Assembly (NCBI GenBank): GCA_045543615.1
Contig: JAZPXL010000018.1
Coordinates: forward strand, 82,427-146,426
Reading direction: 5' to 3'
DNA length: 64,000 nt
From: CAG-390 sp045543615
Lineage (GTDB): Bacteria; Bacillota; Clostridia; Oscillospirales; CAG-272
The notes beneath the pieces were generated by a model. That model saw nothing but the letters and a program-made list of their open reading frames with translations, searched no databases and was not told the origin of the DNA. How positions within the stretch are numbered: the first letter of the stretch is position 1; every line of letters starts with the position of its first letter. A program made the position numbers and the translations under genes. Positions 43,000-53,313 of the stretch are shown piece by piece.

Positions 43000-44397
43000 T
43001 CAATACTCAAGCTTCTTTGCGATATAAGCCTCAAGCTCGGCAATCGGAATTCTTACCTGCTCCATTGTGTCACGGTCACGAACTGTAACGCATCCGTCGT
43101 TCTCGGACTCGAAATCGTATGTGATACAAAGAGGTGTGCCGATCTCGTCCTGACGGCGATATCTCTTACCTATTGAGCCTGTCTCATCGAAGTCAACCAT
43201 AAACTTCTTGGAAAGCTGTGTATAGATCTCGTCAGCCTTATCGGAGAGCTTCTTTGAGAGAGGAAGAATTGCAGCCTTAATAGGTGCAAGTGCAGGATGG
43301 AGGTGGAGTACGACACGAACATCGTTCTTAGCCTCATCAATAACTTCCTCATCATAAGCATCAACAAGGAATGCAAGTGCCACACGGTCTGCGCCAAGTG
43401 AAGGCTCGATTACATAGGGGATATACTTCTCGTTGGTCTCAGGATCGAAATACATCATATCCTTGCCCGAATGAGTTGCGTGCTGACCGAGGTCATAATC
43501 TGTACGGTCTGCGATACCCCAAAGCTCGCCCCATCCAAACGGGAAGAGGAACTCAAAGTCTGTGGTAGCCTTAGAATAGAAGCAAAGCTCCTCAGGGCTA
43601 TGGTCACGGAGACGAAGGTTTTCGTCCTTCATACCGAGATTGAGGAGGAACTTGTGGCAATAATCCTTCCAGAAAGCAAACCACTCAAGGTCTGTACCGG
43701 GCTTGCAGAAGAACTCAAGCTCCATCTGCTCGAACTCACGGGTACGGAAAACAAAGTTGCCGGGTGTAATCTCATTACGGAAGGACTTACCGATCTGGCA
43801 GATACCAAAGGGGAGCTTCTTTCTTGTTGAACGCTGTGTTGAGGGGAAGTTTACAAAGATACCCTGCGCAGTTTCGGGACGGAGGTAAAGCTCTGTCGAG
43901 GAATCTTCGGTTACGCCCTGATAAGTCTTAAACATAAGATTGAACTTCTTGATGTCTGTAAACTCTGCGCTTCCACACTGAGGGCAAACAATTCCCTTTT
44001 CTCTGATATAAGCTGCCATTTCTTCAAATGTCCAGCCTGCAGGATTATCATCAAGTCCGTGCTCAAATGCATAATCCTCAATGAGCTTATCAGCTCTGTG
44101 GCGCATCTTACAGCCCTTGCAGTCCATAAGAGGATCTGAGAAGCCTCCAACGTGACCTGAAGCTACCCAGGTCTGAGGATTCATAATGATTGCGCAATCA
44201 AGACCAACATTGTACTTGCATTCCTGAACGAATTTCTTCCACCAAGCACGCTTTACATTGTTCTTGAATTCAACGCCAAGAGGGCCGTAGTCCCAAGAGT
44301 TTGCAAGGCCACCGTAAATTTCGGAGCCGGGAAAGATGAAGCCGCGGTTCTTACAGAGAGCCACGATTTTTTCCATTGTTTTTGCTTTGTTGTCCAT
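43000..44397 (-). CDS. glyQS: Glycine--tRNA ligase (dimeric class II type)
   Basis: Charges tRNA-Gly; 465 aa, the alpha-2 type rather than GlyQ plus GlyS. NRGFIFPGSEIYGGLANSWDYGPLG is the N-terminus, RPETAQGIFVNF the motif 2 region, FRTREFEQMELEFF and EPSLGADRVALAFL motif 3. It lies 14 bases after the LCP gene. The repeat-bounded module begins 8 bases beyond its stop. Confidence 0.97.
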   Translation of the reverse strand: MDNKAKTMEKIVALCKNRGFIFPGSEIYGGLANSWDYGPLGVEFKNNVKRAWWKKFVQECKYNVGLDCAIIMNPQTWVASGHVGGFSDPLMDCKGCKMRHRADKLIEDYAFEHGLDDNPAGWTFEEMAAYIREKGIVCPQCGSAEFTDIKKFNLMFKTYQGVTEDSSTELYLRPETAQGIFVNFPSTQRSTRKKLPFGICQIGKSFRNEITPGNFVFRTREFEQMELEFFCKPGTDLEWFAFWKDYCHKFLLNLGMKDENLRLRDHSPEELCFYSKATTDFEFLFPFGWGELWGIADRTDYDLGQHATHSGKDMMYFDPETNEKYIPYVIEPSLGADRVALAFLVDAYDEEVIDEAKNDVRVVLHLHPALAPIKAAILPLSKKLSDKADEIYTQLSKKFMVDFDETGSIGKRYRRQDEIGTPLCITYDFESENDGCVTVRDRDTMEQVRIPIAELEAYIAKKLEY

Positions 44398-44411
44398 TTT
44401 TTATTCCTTCT

Positions 44412-45560
44412 TTAATTATAAATTCTTCTGTATTCTGCAAAAGCGTTGACGGTAGCTGTCTCATCTATAACAAACAACGTTTTATTGTTAACGCTTGCGT
44501 TCTTTGTTTTGATGGCGATATCGTGACCGTTTGTCGCCAATTTGAAAATCATATCAATATTATTTGAAAAATCCGTTACAGTAAAGTCGGTTTCTACTGC
44601 GTCAATCACCTGAGCAAATACCTTTGGTGCTTTATTGAAGTTTGTGATACTAATAAATGTTGCGACAAATCTTTTTGCAAACGTGAGCAACGTGTTCGCG
44701 CGAGAGCCTGTGGAGGGTGGGTAATTGTCAAACATCAATAGGTCAAGTGCGGCGTCGCCGTTAAGCACCTGATTACCCGCCTTAAGATCGATATCTATTC
44801 CACCCGAAACATCGGTATATTTCATATTGCACGGCACATTGTACATAATTCCACCGAGTGTATCGATGATAGCGGGAAATGCTTCCATATTGACTACTGC
44901 GTAGTTGTCTATGGGTATTCCCGTGATGGCGTTAATTTTTTCAATAAAGGTTTCAAGTCCGAAAAGTCCATAGACCTCCGAAAGCTTGTAATACCTATTG
45001 CTCACCTCAACATAAGCGTCGGACGGAAAGACAGAATATGTATATTCGCCTCTCTCCTTGTCAACTCTTATAAGCAGGATTGCGTCAGCCTCGATAACCC
45101 TGTACTTAACAGAATAGAAGCCGCCGTCAAAAACAAGACCTCCATCGTCCGAGGGCAAGCCGTCCTTGTTCCAAAACTGCTTATCGGACATTACTCCACC
45201 CGGCTTTGGCGTAATATCGGTTGGTACAGAACTCGGCTGTACTTTCTCTTTTTCAATTCCGTAGAGAAGCTTGAGCATCTCGGGGTCATAATCAACAAAT
45301 TCGGACGGTCTGTAATCAGTACCAATAAGAATCATATTAAATGACTCTCCACCATCTCCGTAGATTGTCCCCACGCCTCCAGGGCCATCGTTTCCAACAT
45401 CGCTATCCGTGGTTGTATCATCTCCACCGGGCTGTTCGATGCTAGCTCCAAGTCCCATAAGGTTGTCAAGTACAAGTCCGACTATCATATAGGCAATAAT
45501 TCCAAAAATTACAAGTGCAATTATAAATGTCAGGAAAAAGTTTTTTGTTGCAGAAAACAT
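44412..45560 (-). CDS. Divergent LytR-CpsA-Psr (LCP) family membrane protein
   Basis: A 382-aa protein with one N-terminal helix (FFLTFIIALVIFGIIAYMIVG) and an extracellular LCP-like domain: FNMILIGTDYR, ADAILLIRVDKE, INAITGIPIDNYAVVNMEAFPAIIDTLGGI and DLKAGNQVLNGDAALDLL. LCP enzymes attach glycopolymers to peptidoglycan. Here the usual SIPRD motif reads VFPSD (178-181) and the late RxxRQ motif is lost (SRANTLLTFAKRF). A ~70-residue insert follows the first strand. It may have altered activity or only bind glycan lipids. Confidence 0.75.
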   Translation of the reverse strand: MFSATKNFFLTFIIALVIFGIIAYMIVGLVLDNLMGLGASIEQPGGDDTTTDSDVGNDGPGGVGTIYGDGGESFNMILIGTDYRPSEFVDYDPEMLKLLYGIEKEKVQPSSVPTDITPKPGGVMSDKQFWNKDGLPSDDGGLVFDGGFYSVKYRVIEADAILLIRVDKERGEYTYSVFPSDAYVEVSNRYYKLSEVYGLFGLETFIEKINAITGIPIDNYAVVNMEAFPAIIDTLGGIMYNVPCNMKYTDVSGGIDIDLKAGNQVLNGDAALDLLMFDNYPPSTGSRANTLLTFAKRFVATFISITNFNKAPKVFAQVIDAVETDFTVTDFSNNIDMIFKLATNGHDIAIKTKNASVNNKTLFVIDETATVNAFAEYRRIYN

Positions 45561-45592
45561 AGCGTCCTCCTTTCCTGTCTATTATACGCTAT

Positions 45593-45621
45593 ATTATATA
45601 ACAGAATTATTCTTTTGACAA
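45593..45621 (-). promoter_or_regulatory. Sigma-A promoter of LCP-glyQS
   Basis: Minus-strand TTGTCA, 17 bases, TATAAT; 33 bases before the start. Confidence 0.75.
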
Positions 45622-45646
45622 GTGTTATTTGTAACAATTTTTTGTA

Positions 45647-46780
45647 TTACTCCACTCTCTCGCCGAGTATCTTTACATAATGTGCGTAAAACTCTTCGTA
45701 TCTTCCTGCGTCCAGTGCCTCTCTGATCTTTTCGGTAAGATCGTTATAGAAGTAGAGGTTATGAAGAACTGCAAGTCTCATTCCGAGATTTTCCTTTGCC
45801 TTAAGCAGATGACGGATATACGCACGGCTGTGATGACGGCAAGCGGGACAGTTGCAATCGGGGTCGATTGGTCTGTCATCGTATGCAAATCTCTCGTTTA
45901 GAATATTCATCTTGCCATTCCAGGTAAAGAGATTGCCGTGACGAGCGTTGCGGCTCGGCATTACGCAGTCGAAGAAATCTATGCCACGTCGGATACCCTC
46001 AAGAAGATTGAGAGGAGTGCCAACGCCCATAAGATATCTGGGCTTATCCACGGGCATATAAGGCTCAACTGCATCAATAATGCGATACATATCCTCAGTA
46101 GCCTCACCAACAGCAAGACCACCTATTGCGTATCCATCGAGGTCAAGCTTTGCAATCTCCTGCATATTTGCTATACGGAGATCCTCGTATGTGCCACCCT
46201 GGTTTATACCAAAGAGCAGCTGGTTTTTGTTGATCGTCTCGGGGAGCGAATTGAGTCTTGCCATCTCAGCCTTGCAACGAATAAGCCAACGAACTGTTCT
46301 TTCAGCAGACTGCTTGACATATTCATAGGGAGCGGGGTTTTCAACGCACTCATCAAACGCCATAGCGATGGTTGATGCAAGATGTGACTGAATCTGCATA
46401 CTCTCCTCAGGGCCCATAAAAATACGCTTTCCATCTATATGGGAGGCGAATTTTACGCCCTCCTCTGTAATCTTTCGGAGCTGAGAGAGCGAGAAGACCT
46501 GAAATCCACCACTATCTGTTAGGATCGGTCCTTGCCAATTCATAAACTTATGAAGACCACCAAGCTCATAAATCAGCTTATCTCCCGGACGGATGTGGAG
46601 ATGGTAGGTGTTCGAAAGCTCTACCTGACATTTTACCTCTTCAAGATCTATTGCAGATATACCTCCCTTTACTGCGGCGCAAGTGCCGACATTCATAAAT
46701 ACGGGGGTCTGTATATCTCCGTGTACTGTATGGAATACTCCGCGTCTTGCGCGGCCCTCTGTCTTTAATAATGTAAACAT
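45647..46780 (-). CDS. tgt: Queuine/preQ1 tRNA-guanine transglycosylase
   Basis: Exchanges guanine-34 for a queuine precursor in tRNAs with GUN anticodons; 377 aa. TPVFMNVGTCAAVKG, LTDSGGFQVFSLS, GGLAVGE, FFDCVMPSRNARHG (nucleophile Asp) and the zinc site CNCPACRHHSRAYIRHL are all present. It follows mutL by one base. No queuosine synthesis genes (queCDEF) or queA lie nearby. Confidence 0.97.
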   Translation of the reverse strand: MFTLLKTEGRARRGVFHTVHGDIQTPVFMNVGTCAAVKGGISAIDLEEVKCQVELSNTYHLHIRPGDKLIYELGGLHKFMNWQGPILTDSGGFQVFSLSQLRKITEEGVKFASHIDGKRIFMGPEESMQIQSHLASTIAMAFDECVENPAPYEYVKQSAERTVRWLIRCKAEMARLNSLPETINKNQLLFGINQGGTYEDLRIANMQEIAKLDLDGYAIGGLAVGEATEDMYRIIDAVEPYMPVDKPRYLMGVGTPLNLLEGIRRGIDFFDCVMPSRNARHGNLFTWNGKMNILNERFAYDDRPIDPDCNCPACRHHSRAYIRHLLKAKENLGMRLAVLHNLYFYNDLTEKIREALDAGRYEEFYAHYVKILGERVE

Positions 46781-46781
46781 A

Positions 46782-48746
46782 TTATTCTCTCTTAAACAAA
46801 TGATTTATTGTGCTCTGCTTTATCTCTATGGCGATTGGTCTGCCGTGAGGGCAGCAGATGATTTCAGGGTTATTGTTCAGCTCATTTACAAGCCATTCGG
46901 CATAGTCGGGTGGGTAAACTCTTCCCGCCTTGATAGCTGCCTTACAGGAAGCCTGATATAGTGCCTTTTCAAATACTATATCAGCAGTAAGCTCGACTGA
47001 GCCGGTATTATTTTTTGAAACATCAGCGAATGCTTCAAACATAGCACCGACGGCAGAAACTGATATTCCTGTCGGTATCTCATTTACATACACCGTGTTT
47101 CTTGCCGTAGTAAATCCAAAGCCTACGGCCTCTATTCTATCCCGATATTCTTCAATATGAGCAACCTCGTCACTCATAAGCATTATTTCAATCGGTACTG
47201 CCATAAGCTGTGTGTCACGCACGATGGACTTCGACGCAGCCTTTAGCTTTTCAAATATCAGCCTTTCGTGTGCGGCGTGCTTGTCTATCAATAGCATGAC
47301 ATCTCGTTTTTCAACTATGATATATGAATTGAAGACCTCGCCGACTATTCTGTACAGTCCTGAATAATCAACACCCAAAGCTACATTCTTCACAGTCTCT
47401 TCATTTGGCTTGTCCGCTGTCTCCGTCTCTGAGTCAGACTCATAGCTGAATCTTATTGGAGAGCGCAAGGTGTAGCCTCCCTGCGGTGTACTTTGAGGCC
47501 TAACAACAGCACTAATCGCTTCACTCTCACGAGGAGACGTGCCGACTGCCTTGAACTGTGACGATGACGGAGTCGTGATTGGCTTTTCTTCGACCGATCC
47601 TTGAGGTGCAACCGTTGTGATATCAAGCTGTGTCGAGAGAGGCTCGGGGTCAACAACCCTGTCGTTGACAGGCACGAAAGCACGGCTTAGTGGTGTCGGA
47701 ACGCTTGAGACGTTCATTCTGTATGAGCTTTGCATAACTGAAAGCTCGGGGCGTGTGTTGTTTTCGGAGAGTGCTGTTCTGACTGCGTGATAAATGGCAT
47801 CGAACACAGGGCGTTCATTTGAGAACTTCACCTCAAGCTTACTTGGGTGAACATTTACATCGACCACATTAGGCGCAATATCAATATAAATCACGCAACC
47901 CGGGAATTTGTCAGGTGGAATGTAGGAGGTGTAAGCCTGCTCAATTGCTGCCATTCCCGTTTTTGTTTTGATATATCTTCCGTTGATAAAGAAGTTTTGA
48001 TAATTTCGGTTGCCTCTCGGCATTTCGGGAGAGGTGATATATCCCGAAACCTTGACTCCGTCCCTCTCTGCTTCCACCTCAATAACGGACTTGACAAAGT
48101 CCTTTCCGTAGACGCATCTGAGAGCAGAATGCCTGTTTCCGTCTCCCGTTGTCTCAAGCTTGACGCTTCCGTCGGAAATCAGCTTGAAAGCTACCTCAGG
48201 GTGAGACAGTGCGATCTTTTCAAGCATTGAGGAAACAGCCGTTGCTTCGGTCTGATCTCGCTTCAAAAACTTGAGTCTTGCAGGAACATTTGCAAAAAGG
48301 TTTTCAACAATTATTGTTGTCCCGTCAGATGCTCCTCTTTCGCTGACCGCACTTACTCTGCCTGAGTTTACCTCTATGAAAGCACCCATAGGGTTCGCTT
48401 TCGTTTTAGATATAATTCGTACATCGGAAACGGCGCATATTGCTGCAAGTGCTTCGCCACGGAAGCCCAGCGTTACTATTTTATCAAGATCGTCCGCTTC
48501 CTTTATCTTGCTTGTTGCGTGACGGCGAACAGCCACGGGAAGATCCTCAGGCTCCATACCACAGCCGTTGTCAGTTACTCGCATAAAAAGCACTCCGCCT
48601 CTTTGTATCTCGACGGTAACTCTGTCGGCACCTGCATCTATTGAATTTTCAACAAGCTCCTTAATTACCGAAGCAGGTCTGTCAACAACCTCGCCTGCGG
48701 CAATCAGATTGGCTACCTCAAAGCTGAGTACATTTATCTTGCCCAT
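46782..48746 (-). CDS. mutL: DNA mismatch repair protein MutL
   Basis: A 654-aa GHKL ATPase and endonuclease. N-terminal blocks are IAAGEVVDRPASVIKELVENSIDAGA, RVTDNGCGMEPEDLP and LGFRGEALAAI. A ~110-residue low-complexity linker follows. The C-domain carries DKHAAHERLIFEKL, matching the DQHAxxER endonuclease motif with Lys for Gln, plus ACKAAIKAG and CPHGRP. It is therefore the nicking type of MutL. Confidence 0.97.
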   Translation of the reverse strand: MGKINVLSFEVANLIAAGEVVDRPASVIKELVENSIDAGADRVTVEIQRGGVLFMRVTDNGCGMEPEDLPVAVRRHATSKIKEADDLDKIVTLGFRGEALAAICAVSDVRIISKTKANPMGAFIEVNSGRVSAVSERGASDGTTIIVENLFANVPARLKFLKRDQTEATAVSSMLEKIALSHPEVAFKLISDGSVKLETTGDGNRHSALRCVYGKDFVKSVIEVEAERDGVKVSGYITSPEMPRGNRNYQNFFINGRYIKTKTGMAAIEQAYTSYIPPDKFPGCVIYIDIAPNVVDVNVHPSKLEVKFSNERPVFDAIYHAVRTALSENNTRPELSVMQSSYRMNVSSVPTPLSRAFVPVNDRVVDPEPLSTQLDITTVAPQGSVEEKPITTPSSSQFKAVGTSPRESEAISAVVRPQSTPQGGYTLRSPIRFSYESDSETETADKPNEETVKNVALGVDYSGLYRIVGEVFNSYIIVEKRDVMLLIDKHAAHERLIFEKLKAASKSIVRDTQLMAVPIEIMLMSDEVAHIEEYRDRIEAVGFGFTTARNTVYVNEIPTGISVSAVGAMFEAFADVSKNNTGSVELTADIVFEKALYQASCKAAIKAGRVYPPDYAEWLVNELNNNPEIICCPHGRPIAIEIKQSTINHLFKRE

Positions 48747-48778
48747 ACACGCAACTCCTTTCGTTAAGTTTTTAGCTT

Positions 48779-51361
48779 TTATTTCAAGCGTTTTTGTAGT
48801 TCATTGAGAAGAGCCATAGCTTCAAATGGGGACATATTGTTGAGATCAGCTGCCCTGATATCATCAATCACTCTCTCCTCAATGCAATCGTCAAGGGTGA
48901 TATCCTCATCCTCTGCGATTACGACATCTTCGTCTCTCATTGCTTTTGATTTTGCTTCTATCTCAGCAAGAATTCTCTTTGCTCTTGCAATTACCTCTCC
49001 GGGTACTCCTGCAAGCTTTGCTACCTCAATACCATAGCTATCGTCGGTAGAGCCCGGTACGATCTTTCTGAGGAACACTATTCCGTCACCACGCTTGCGT
49101 GCAGCGATATTATAGTTAACAATACCATCAAGCTCGTCTGCAAGTGAAGTTAGCTCGTGATAATGTGTTGCAAAGAGTGTTTTAGCACCGACCTTGCGGC
49201 TCTGTGTGTATTCAAGTATTGCTCGTGCGATACTCATACCGTCAAAGGTAGACGTTCCACGTCCGACCTCATCATAGATAATGAGGCTGTTTTTGGTAGC
49301 AGAACGCAAAATTGTTGCTACCTCCGTCATCTCAAGCATAAAGGTTGATTGACCCGATGCGAGATCATCGGATGCGCCGACACGTGTGAACACACGGTCG
49401 ACAATGCAAATGTCAGCACTTGCCGCCGGTACAAATGAGCCTATCTGCGCCATAATTGATATAAGAGCAACCTGGCGCATATATGTAGATTTACCTGCCA
49501 TATTTGGTCCTGTGATAATCATAATACGGTTGTTCTTCATATCAAGATGAGTATCGTTCGGAACGAAATAAGCATCCTTAACGAACAGCTCAACCACAGG
49601 ATGTCTTCCGTCTCTTATGTCGATCATTCTCGAATCATTTATGGACGGGCAGGTGTAATTGTTCTTTGCCGCTACACTTGCAAGTGAGCAATAAACATCA
49701 AGCTTAGCAAGCATTTCTGCTGCATTCTGTATTCTTGCAGAGGCCGTAGCAGTAAATGCACGAAGCTTTGAAAACAGGTCATACTCAAGTGCTTTGAGTC
49801 TGTCTTCAGCTCCGAGCACCATAGCCTCAGTTTCCTTAAGCTCTTGTGTGATATATCTCTCACCACCTGCAAGGGTTTGCTTTCTTATATATGTGTCGGG
49901 GACTTGCGACATAAAGGATTTCGACACTTCGATATAATAGCCAAACACCTTGTTATAGCCGACCTTGAGGGTTTTGATTCCTGTTCTCTCCCTCTCGTCC
50001 TGCGCTATCTTCTCGATCCAATCCTTGCCACCTCTGAGTATCTCACGCAGCTTGTCTACGTCCTCGTTATAGCCGTCGGCGATCATACCACCCTCCCTAA
50101 TTGTAACGGGAGGCTCTTCAGCAACTGCCACTGACAAGACCTCGCAGACGTCTTCGAGTGTATCGAGGTTGTTACGAAGGGCTACAAGCTCAACGCCTGT
50201 GCATTTTTCAAGCATTGACTTTATCGTCGGCAATACTGCAAGTGTATTTGCGATTGCACGAAGATCACGAGCGTTTGCACTACCGAAAGAAACTTTAGCA
50301 ATAAGTCTCTCAAGGTCAAGCACTCCTGAGAGCAAATCTGAGAGGTCCTCTCTGAGCATATAGTCCTCAAACAGCTCATTTACTGCATTTTGTCTGCGTG
50401 TGATACTCGAAACATTGAGCAGAGGGTGCTCTATCCAATGCCTGAGCATTCTCGCTCCCGCCGCACTCTTGGTCTTATCAAGCACCCACAAAAGCGAGCC
50501 TTTCTTTTCCTTGGTGCGCATTGTTTCTGTCAGCTCAAGATTTCTTCTTGTCGAATAATCAAGCTGCATATACTGGCCATTCTCGTATATACTCAGATCC
50601 TTAATATATGACATATCGGATTTTTGAGTTTCAGCGATATATGCGACAATAGCTCCTATGGCAGAGATCATTTCTTTTTTCTCTCTGTCAGAAGATGTAA
50701 GAAGGCCTTCAAACTGTCTCTCGGCAAGAGAGAGTGCTCTCTCGAACTCAAAATACTCTGTTCTGCCGTCTTCAAGCATAGCTGAAAGTCTGGCAGTAAT
50801 AAATTCTGAAAGCATTGGCTGTGTCTTCGCAGGGAAGCTCAACAGCACCTCGCTTGGTGAGTATGTTGCAAGCTCGTTTTCAATATCAGCTACGCAAGAC
50901 TTGCCAACAAAGCTTGTAGCATAAACCTTACCTGTCGAGATATCGGCAAAGCAAACGCCGGCTCCACTATCGCTTATAGCGACAGCGGCAAGATAGTTAT
51001 TTGCTGTTTCGGTCAGCATCTTCGCCTCAAGAATAGTGCCTCTTGTGAGAATCCTTGTAACCTCTCGCTTAACAAGCCCCTTGGCAGACGCAGGGTCTTC
51101 CGTCTGCTCGCAGATAGCTACTTTATATCCCTTTGCGATAAGCTTTGCAATATAGGTTTCTGCGCTATGGAACGGAACACCACACATCGGTGCACGCTCA
51201 GCCTCGCCCCAATCTCTACCCGTCAAGGTGAGTTCCAGCTCTCTTGACGCCACAAGTGCGTCATCAAAGAACATCTCGTAAAAATCTCCGAGACGGTAGA
51301 AAAGCAGATGGTCCTTATGCTGATTTTTTATTTCAAAGTATTGCTGCATCATTGGTGTCAT
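48779..51361 (-). CDS. mutS: DNA mismatch repair protein MutS
   Basis: Mismatch recognition ATPase of 860 aa. MMQQYFEIKNQHKDHLLFYRLGDFYEMFFDDA holds the mismatch-binding Phe-x-Glu region. The ATPase has GPNMAGKSTYMRQVALI, SLIIYDEVGRGTSTFDGMSIA and FATHYHELTSL. The C-terminal clamp-related helix MSPFEAMALLNELQKRLK ends the protein. Standard mutS-mutL order within the miaB operon. Confidence 0.97.
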   Translation of the reverse strand: MTPMMQQYFEIKNQHKDHLLFYRLGDFYEMFFDDALVASRELELTLTGRDWGEAERAPMCGVPFHSAETYIAKLIAKGYKVAICEQTEDPASAKGLVKREVTRILTRGTILEAKMLTETANNYLAAVAISDSGAGVCFADISTGKVYATSFVGKSCVADIENELATYSPSEVLLSFPAKTQPMLSEFITARLSAMLEDGRTEYFEFERALSLAERQFEGLLTSSDREKKEMISAIGAIVAYIAETQKSDMSYIKDLSIYENGQYMQLDYSTRRNLELTETMRTKEKKGSLLWVLDKTKSAAGARMLRHWIEHPLLNVSSITRRQNAVNELFEDYMLREDLSDLLSGVLDLERLIAKVSFGSANARDLRAIANTLAVLPTIKSMLEKCTGVELVALRNNLDTLEDVCEVLSVAVAEEPPVTIREGGMIADGYNEDVDKLREILRGGKDWIEKIAQDERERTGIKTLKVGYNKVFGYYIEVSKSFMSQVPDTYIRKQTLAGGERYITQELKETEAMVLGAEDRLKALEYDLFSKLRAFTATASARIQNAAEMLAKLDVYCSLASVAAKNNYTCPSINDSRMIDIRDGRHPVVELFVKDAYFVPNDTHLDMKNNRIMIITGPNMAGKSTYMRQVALISIMAQIGSFVPAASADICIVDRVFTRVGASDDLASGQSTFMLEMTEVATILRSATKNSLIIYDEVGRGTSTFDGMSIARAILEYTQSRKVGAKTLFATHYHELTSLADELDGIVNYNIAARKRGDGIVFLRKIVPGSTDDSYGIEVAKLAGVPGEVIARAKRILAEIEAKSKAMRDEDVVIAEDEDITLDDCIEERVIDDIRAADLNNMSPFEAMALLNELQKRLK

Positions 51362-51390
51362 AATGCAACACCTCGCATTCTAAAGATTTA

Positions 51391-51786
51391 TCAGTGACAG
51401 CCCGAGCAGGTGGAGCAATCGTGTGTGCAAGCGGAGGGATCTTCGCCTGTTACCTGCTGCATCATAACGTTATTGATCTGTGTAAGCAGATTTCTTACCT
51501 TTTCCTGAGCCTCATTGAAAGCAATAAATGTTGGCTCTGCAATTATCTCTGCATAGAGTGTGCCAAGGCGACCCTGGATGGACTCTACAAGAAATGCGTT
51601 GGGATTGGGCTTTACGCTCTCCTCTTCAAGAACTCTCTGCTGTACGGAGTATTCCTGAATGAGTGCCTGAAGCTTTGAGTCTGCAACATAAGCTGCCTCT
51701 GCAGCATCGTATGCCTGCATAAGATCGCTTGCTTTTACTTCACGGCCAAGAGCCGCTGCGAGTTCTAAAATCTGTTCTTTTTCCAT
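51391..51786 (-). CDS. YlbF family protein with a Cys/His tail
   Basis: A 131-aa helical protein of the YlbF/YmcA family (LGREVKASDLMQAYDAAEAAY; SVQQRVLEEESVKPNPN; NEAQEKVRNLLTQINNVM). In Bacillus, such proteins form the Y-complex, which binds iron-sulfur clusters and modulates RNase Y. The C-terminus CTHDCSTCSGCH has four Cys and two His, suited to metal or cluster binding. It lies between miaB and mutS. Confidence 0.88.
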   Translation of the reverse strand: MEKEQILELAAALGREVKASDLMQAYDAAEAAYVADSKLQALIQEYSVQQRVLEEESVKPNPNAFLVESIQGRLGTLYAEIIAEPTFIAFNEAQEKVRNLLTQINNVMMQQVTGEDPSACTHDCSTCSGCH

Positions 51787-51815
51787 TTTTATTTATACCT
51801 TTCAAATTAAATTTT

Positions 51816-53222
51816 TTATTTTACAACCTCGCCATAAAGGGCAAAGGCGTGCGTTTCTGTGATTTTGACAAATGCATAGTCGCCCTCTTGTACATCGGCC
51901 GACTCAAAGATGACGATTTTATTTCCCTCTGTGCGTCCTTCAAGCTTAGATGGATCGTTCTTACTTACGCCGCAACAAATTACACGCAAGTATTTACCAA
52001 GATAGGTTTTGTTGACCTCATCGGCAATTTGTGTCTGCAGCTCAAGCAGGCGATTCATCCTCTCTCCCTTGATCCCCTCAGGCACTTGCTCTTCGATTAT
52101 CGCGGCGGGTGTACCTTTTCTTGGAGAATAAATGAACGAGAAGACCATATCATATCTTACACGGCTAAGAAGGTCAAGTGTTGCCTGAAAATCCTCCTCG
52201 CTCTCACCGGGGAAGCCTACAATAATATCAGTTGAAAGAACTGCATCGGGCATTTTTTCCTTGATATAGTCGACAGTTTCAAGATATTTCTCTGCACTAT
52301 ATCCTCTGTTCATAGCACCGAGCACTCTCGTTGATCCTGATTGTAACGGCAGGTGGAACTGACGTGCAATTTTGTCAGATGACGCCATAACATCAATAAG
52401 CTTCTTTGTTGCGTCCTTAGGGTGACTTGTCATAAAATGAAGCTTAAAGTCTCCATCAAGTGAAGCAAGACGAGCGAGCAGATCGGCAAAATCGCACTCA
52501 AAGTCACAGCCCCTTCCATATGAGTTGACGTTCTGTCCGAGGAGTGTAATTTCCTTACAGCCCATTGAAATAAGCTCTCTTACCTCAGATTCAACAGCAT
52601 CGGGATGTCTGCTTCTCTCCCTGCCTCTTACATACGGAACTATACAGTATGAGCAGAAATTGTTACAGCCGTACATAATGCTGACCCATCCACGATATCC
52701 ATCAGCTCTTTTGGTTGGAATATCTTCAACCACGGGTGGTTTTTCTGTGCAGGGAACAAATCTTCTGCGACCACCACTTAGTCTTGAGTACAAAAGCTCA
52801 GGGAGCATATAAAGATCGGTAGTACCGAATGTAAAATCAACATAAGGATACTTATGCTTTATCTCGTCTGCTCTATGGACCTGGGACGGCATACAGCCAC
52901 AAACTGCTACAATAAGCTCGGGGTTGCGAGCCTTACAATGCTTATACTGCCCGATTATCGAAAGTGCCTTTTTCTCGGCGTGCTCACGCACTGCGCAGGT
53001 GTTGACAACTATCAAAGAGGCGTCGTCAGGATTGTCATTTGGAATATATCCCATTTCCTCTGCCATACCTGAGATTTTTTCACTATCTGCAACATTCTGT
53101 TGACAGCCAAAGGTCAGCACAAAATATTTTTTACCGCTCCCCTCAATGAGTGCTCTGACAAGGCTTGCGAAGTGCGATCTGTCAGTAGGTGTGGGGGTGC
53201 GTTCTGTTTTGCATTTATTCAT
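51816..53222 (-). CDS. miaB: tRNA-2-methylthio-N6-dimethylallyladenosine synthase
   Basis: A 468-aa radical SAM methylthiotransferase acting on i6A37 of tRNAs. UPF0004 domain Cys are in TFGCQQNVADSEK, VVNTCAVREHAE and VAVCGCM; the radical SAM cluster is in MYGCNNFCSYCIVPYVRG; a TRAM domain ends the protein. First gene of the miaB-ylbF-mutS-mutL-tgt operon. miaA was not seen. Confidence 0.96.
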   Translation of the reverse strand: MNKCKTERTPTPTDRSHFASLVRALIEGSGKKYFVLTFGCQQNVADSEKISGMAEEMGYIPNDNPDDASLIVVNTCAVREHAEKKALSIIGQYKHCKARNPELIVAVCGCMPSQVHRADEIKHKYPYVDFTFGTTDLYMLPELLYSRLSGGRRRFVPCTEKPPVVEDIPTKRADGYRGWVSIMYGCNNFCSYCIVPYVRGRERSRHPDAVESEVRELISMGCKEITLLGQNVNSYGRGCDFECDFADLLARLASLDGDFKLHFMTSHPKDATKKLIDVMASSDKIARQFHLPLQSGSTRVLGAMNRGYSAEKYLETVDYIKEKMPDAVLSTDIIVGFPGESEEDFQATLDLLSRVRYDMVFSFIYSPRKGTPAAIIEEQVPEGIKGERMNRLLELQTQIADEVNKTYLGKYLRVICCGVSKNDPSKLEGRTEGNKIVIFESADVQEGDYAFVKITETHAFALYGEVVK

Positions 53223-53260
53223 ATCGGTATCATCTTTCGCATTTTCAAAGTCAAAAACAT

Positions 53261-53289
53261 ATTATATATAATATAAAGATAATTCTCAA
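53261..53289 (-). promoter_or_regulatory. Sigma-A promoter of the miaB operon
   Basis: Minus-strand TTGAGA, 17 bases, TATAAT; 39 bases before miaB. Confidence 0.6.
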
Positions 53290-53313
53290 TATTATATCAC
53301 TTTATTATACTAC

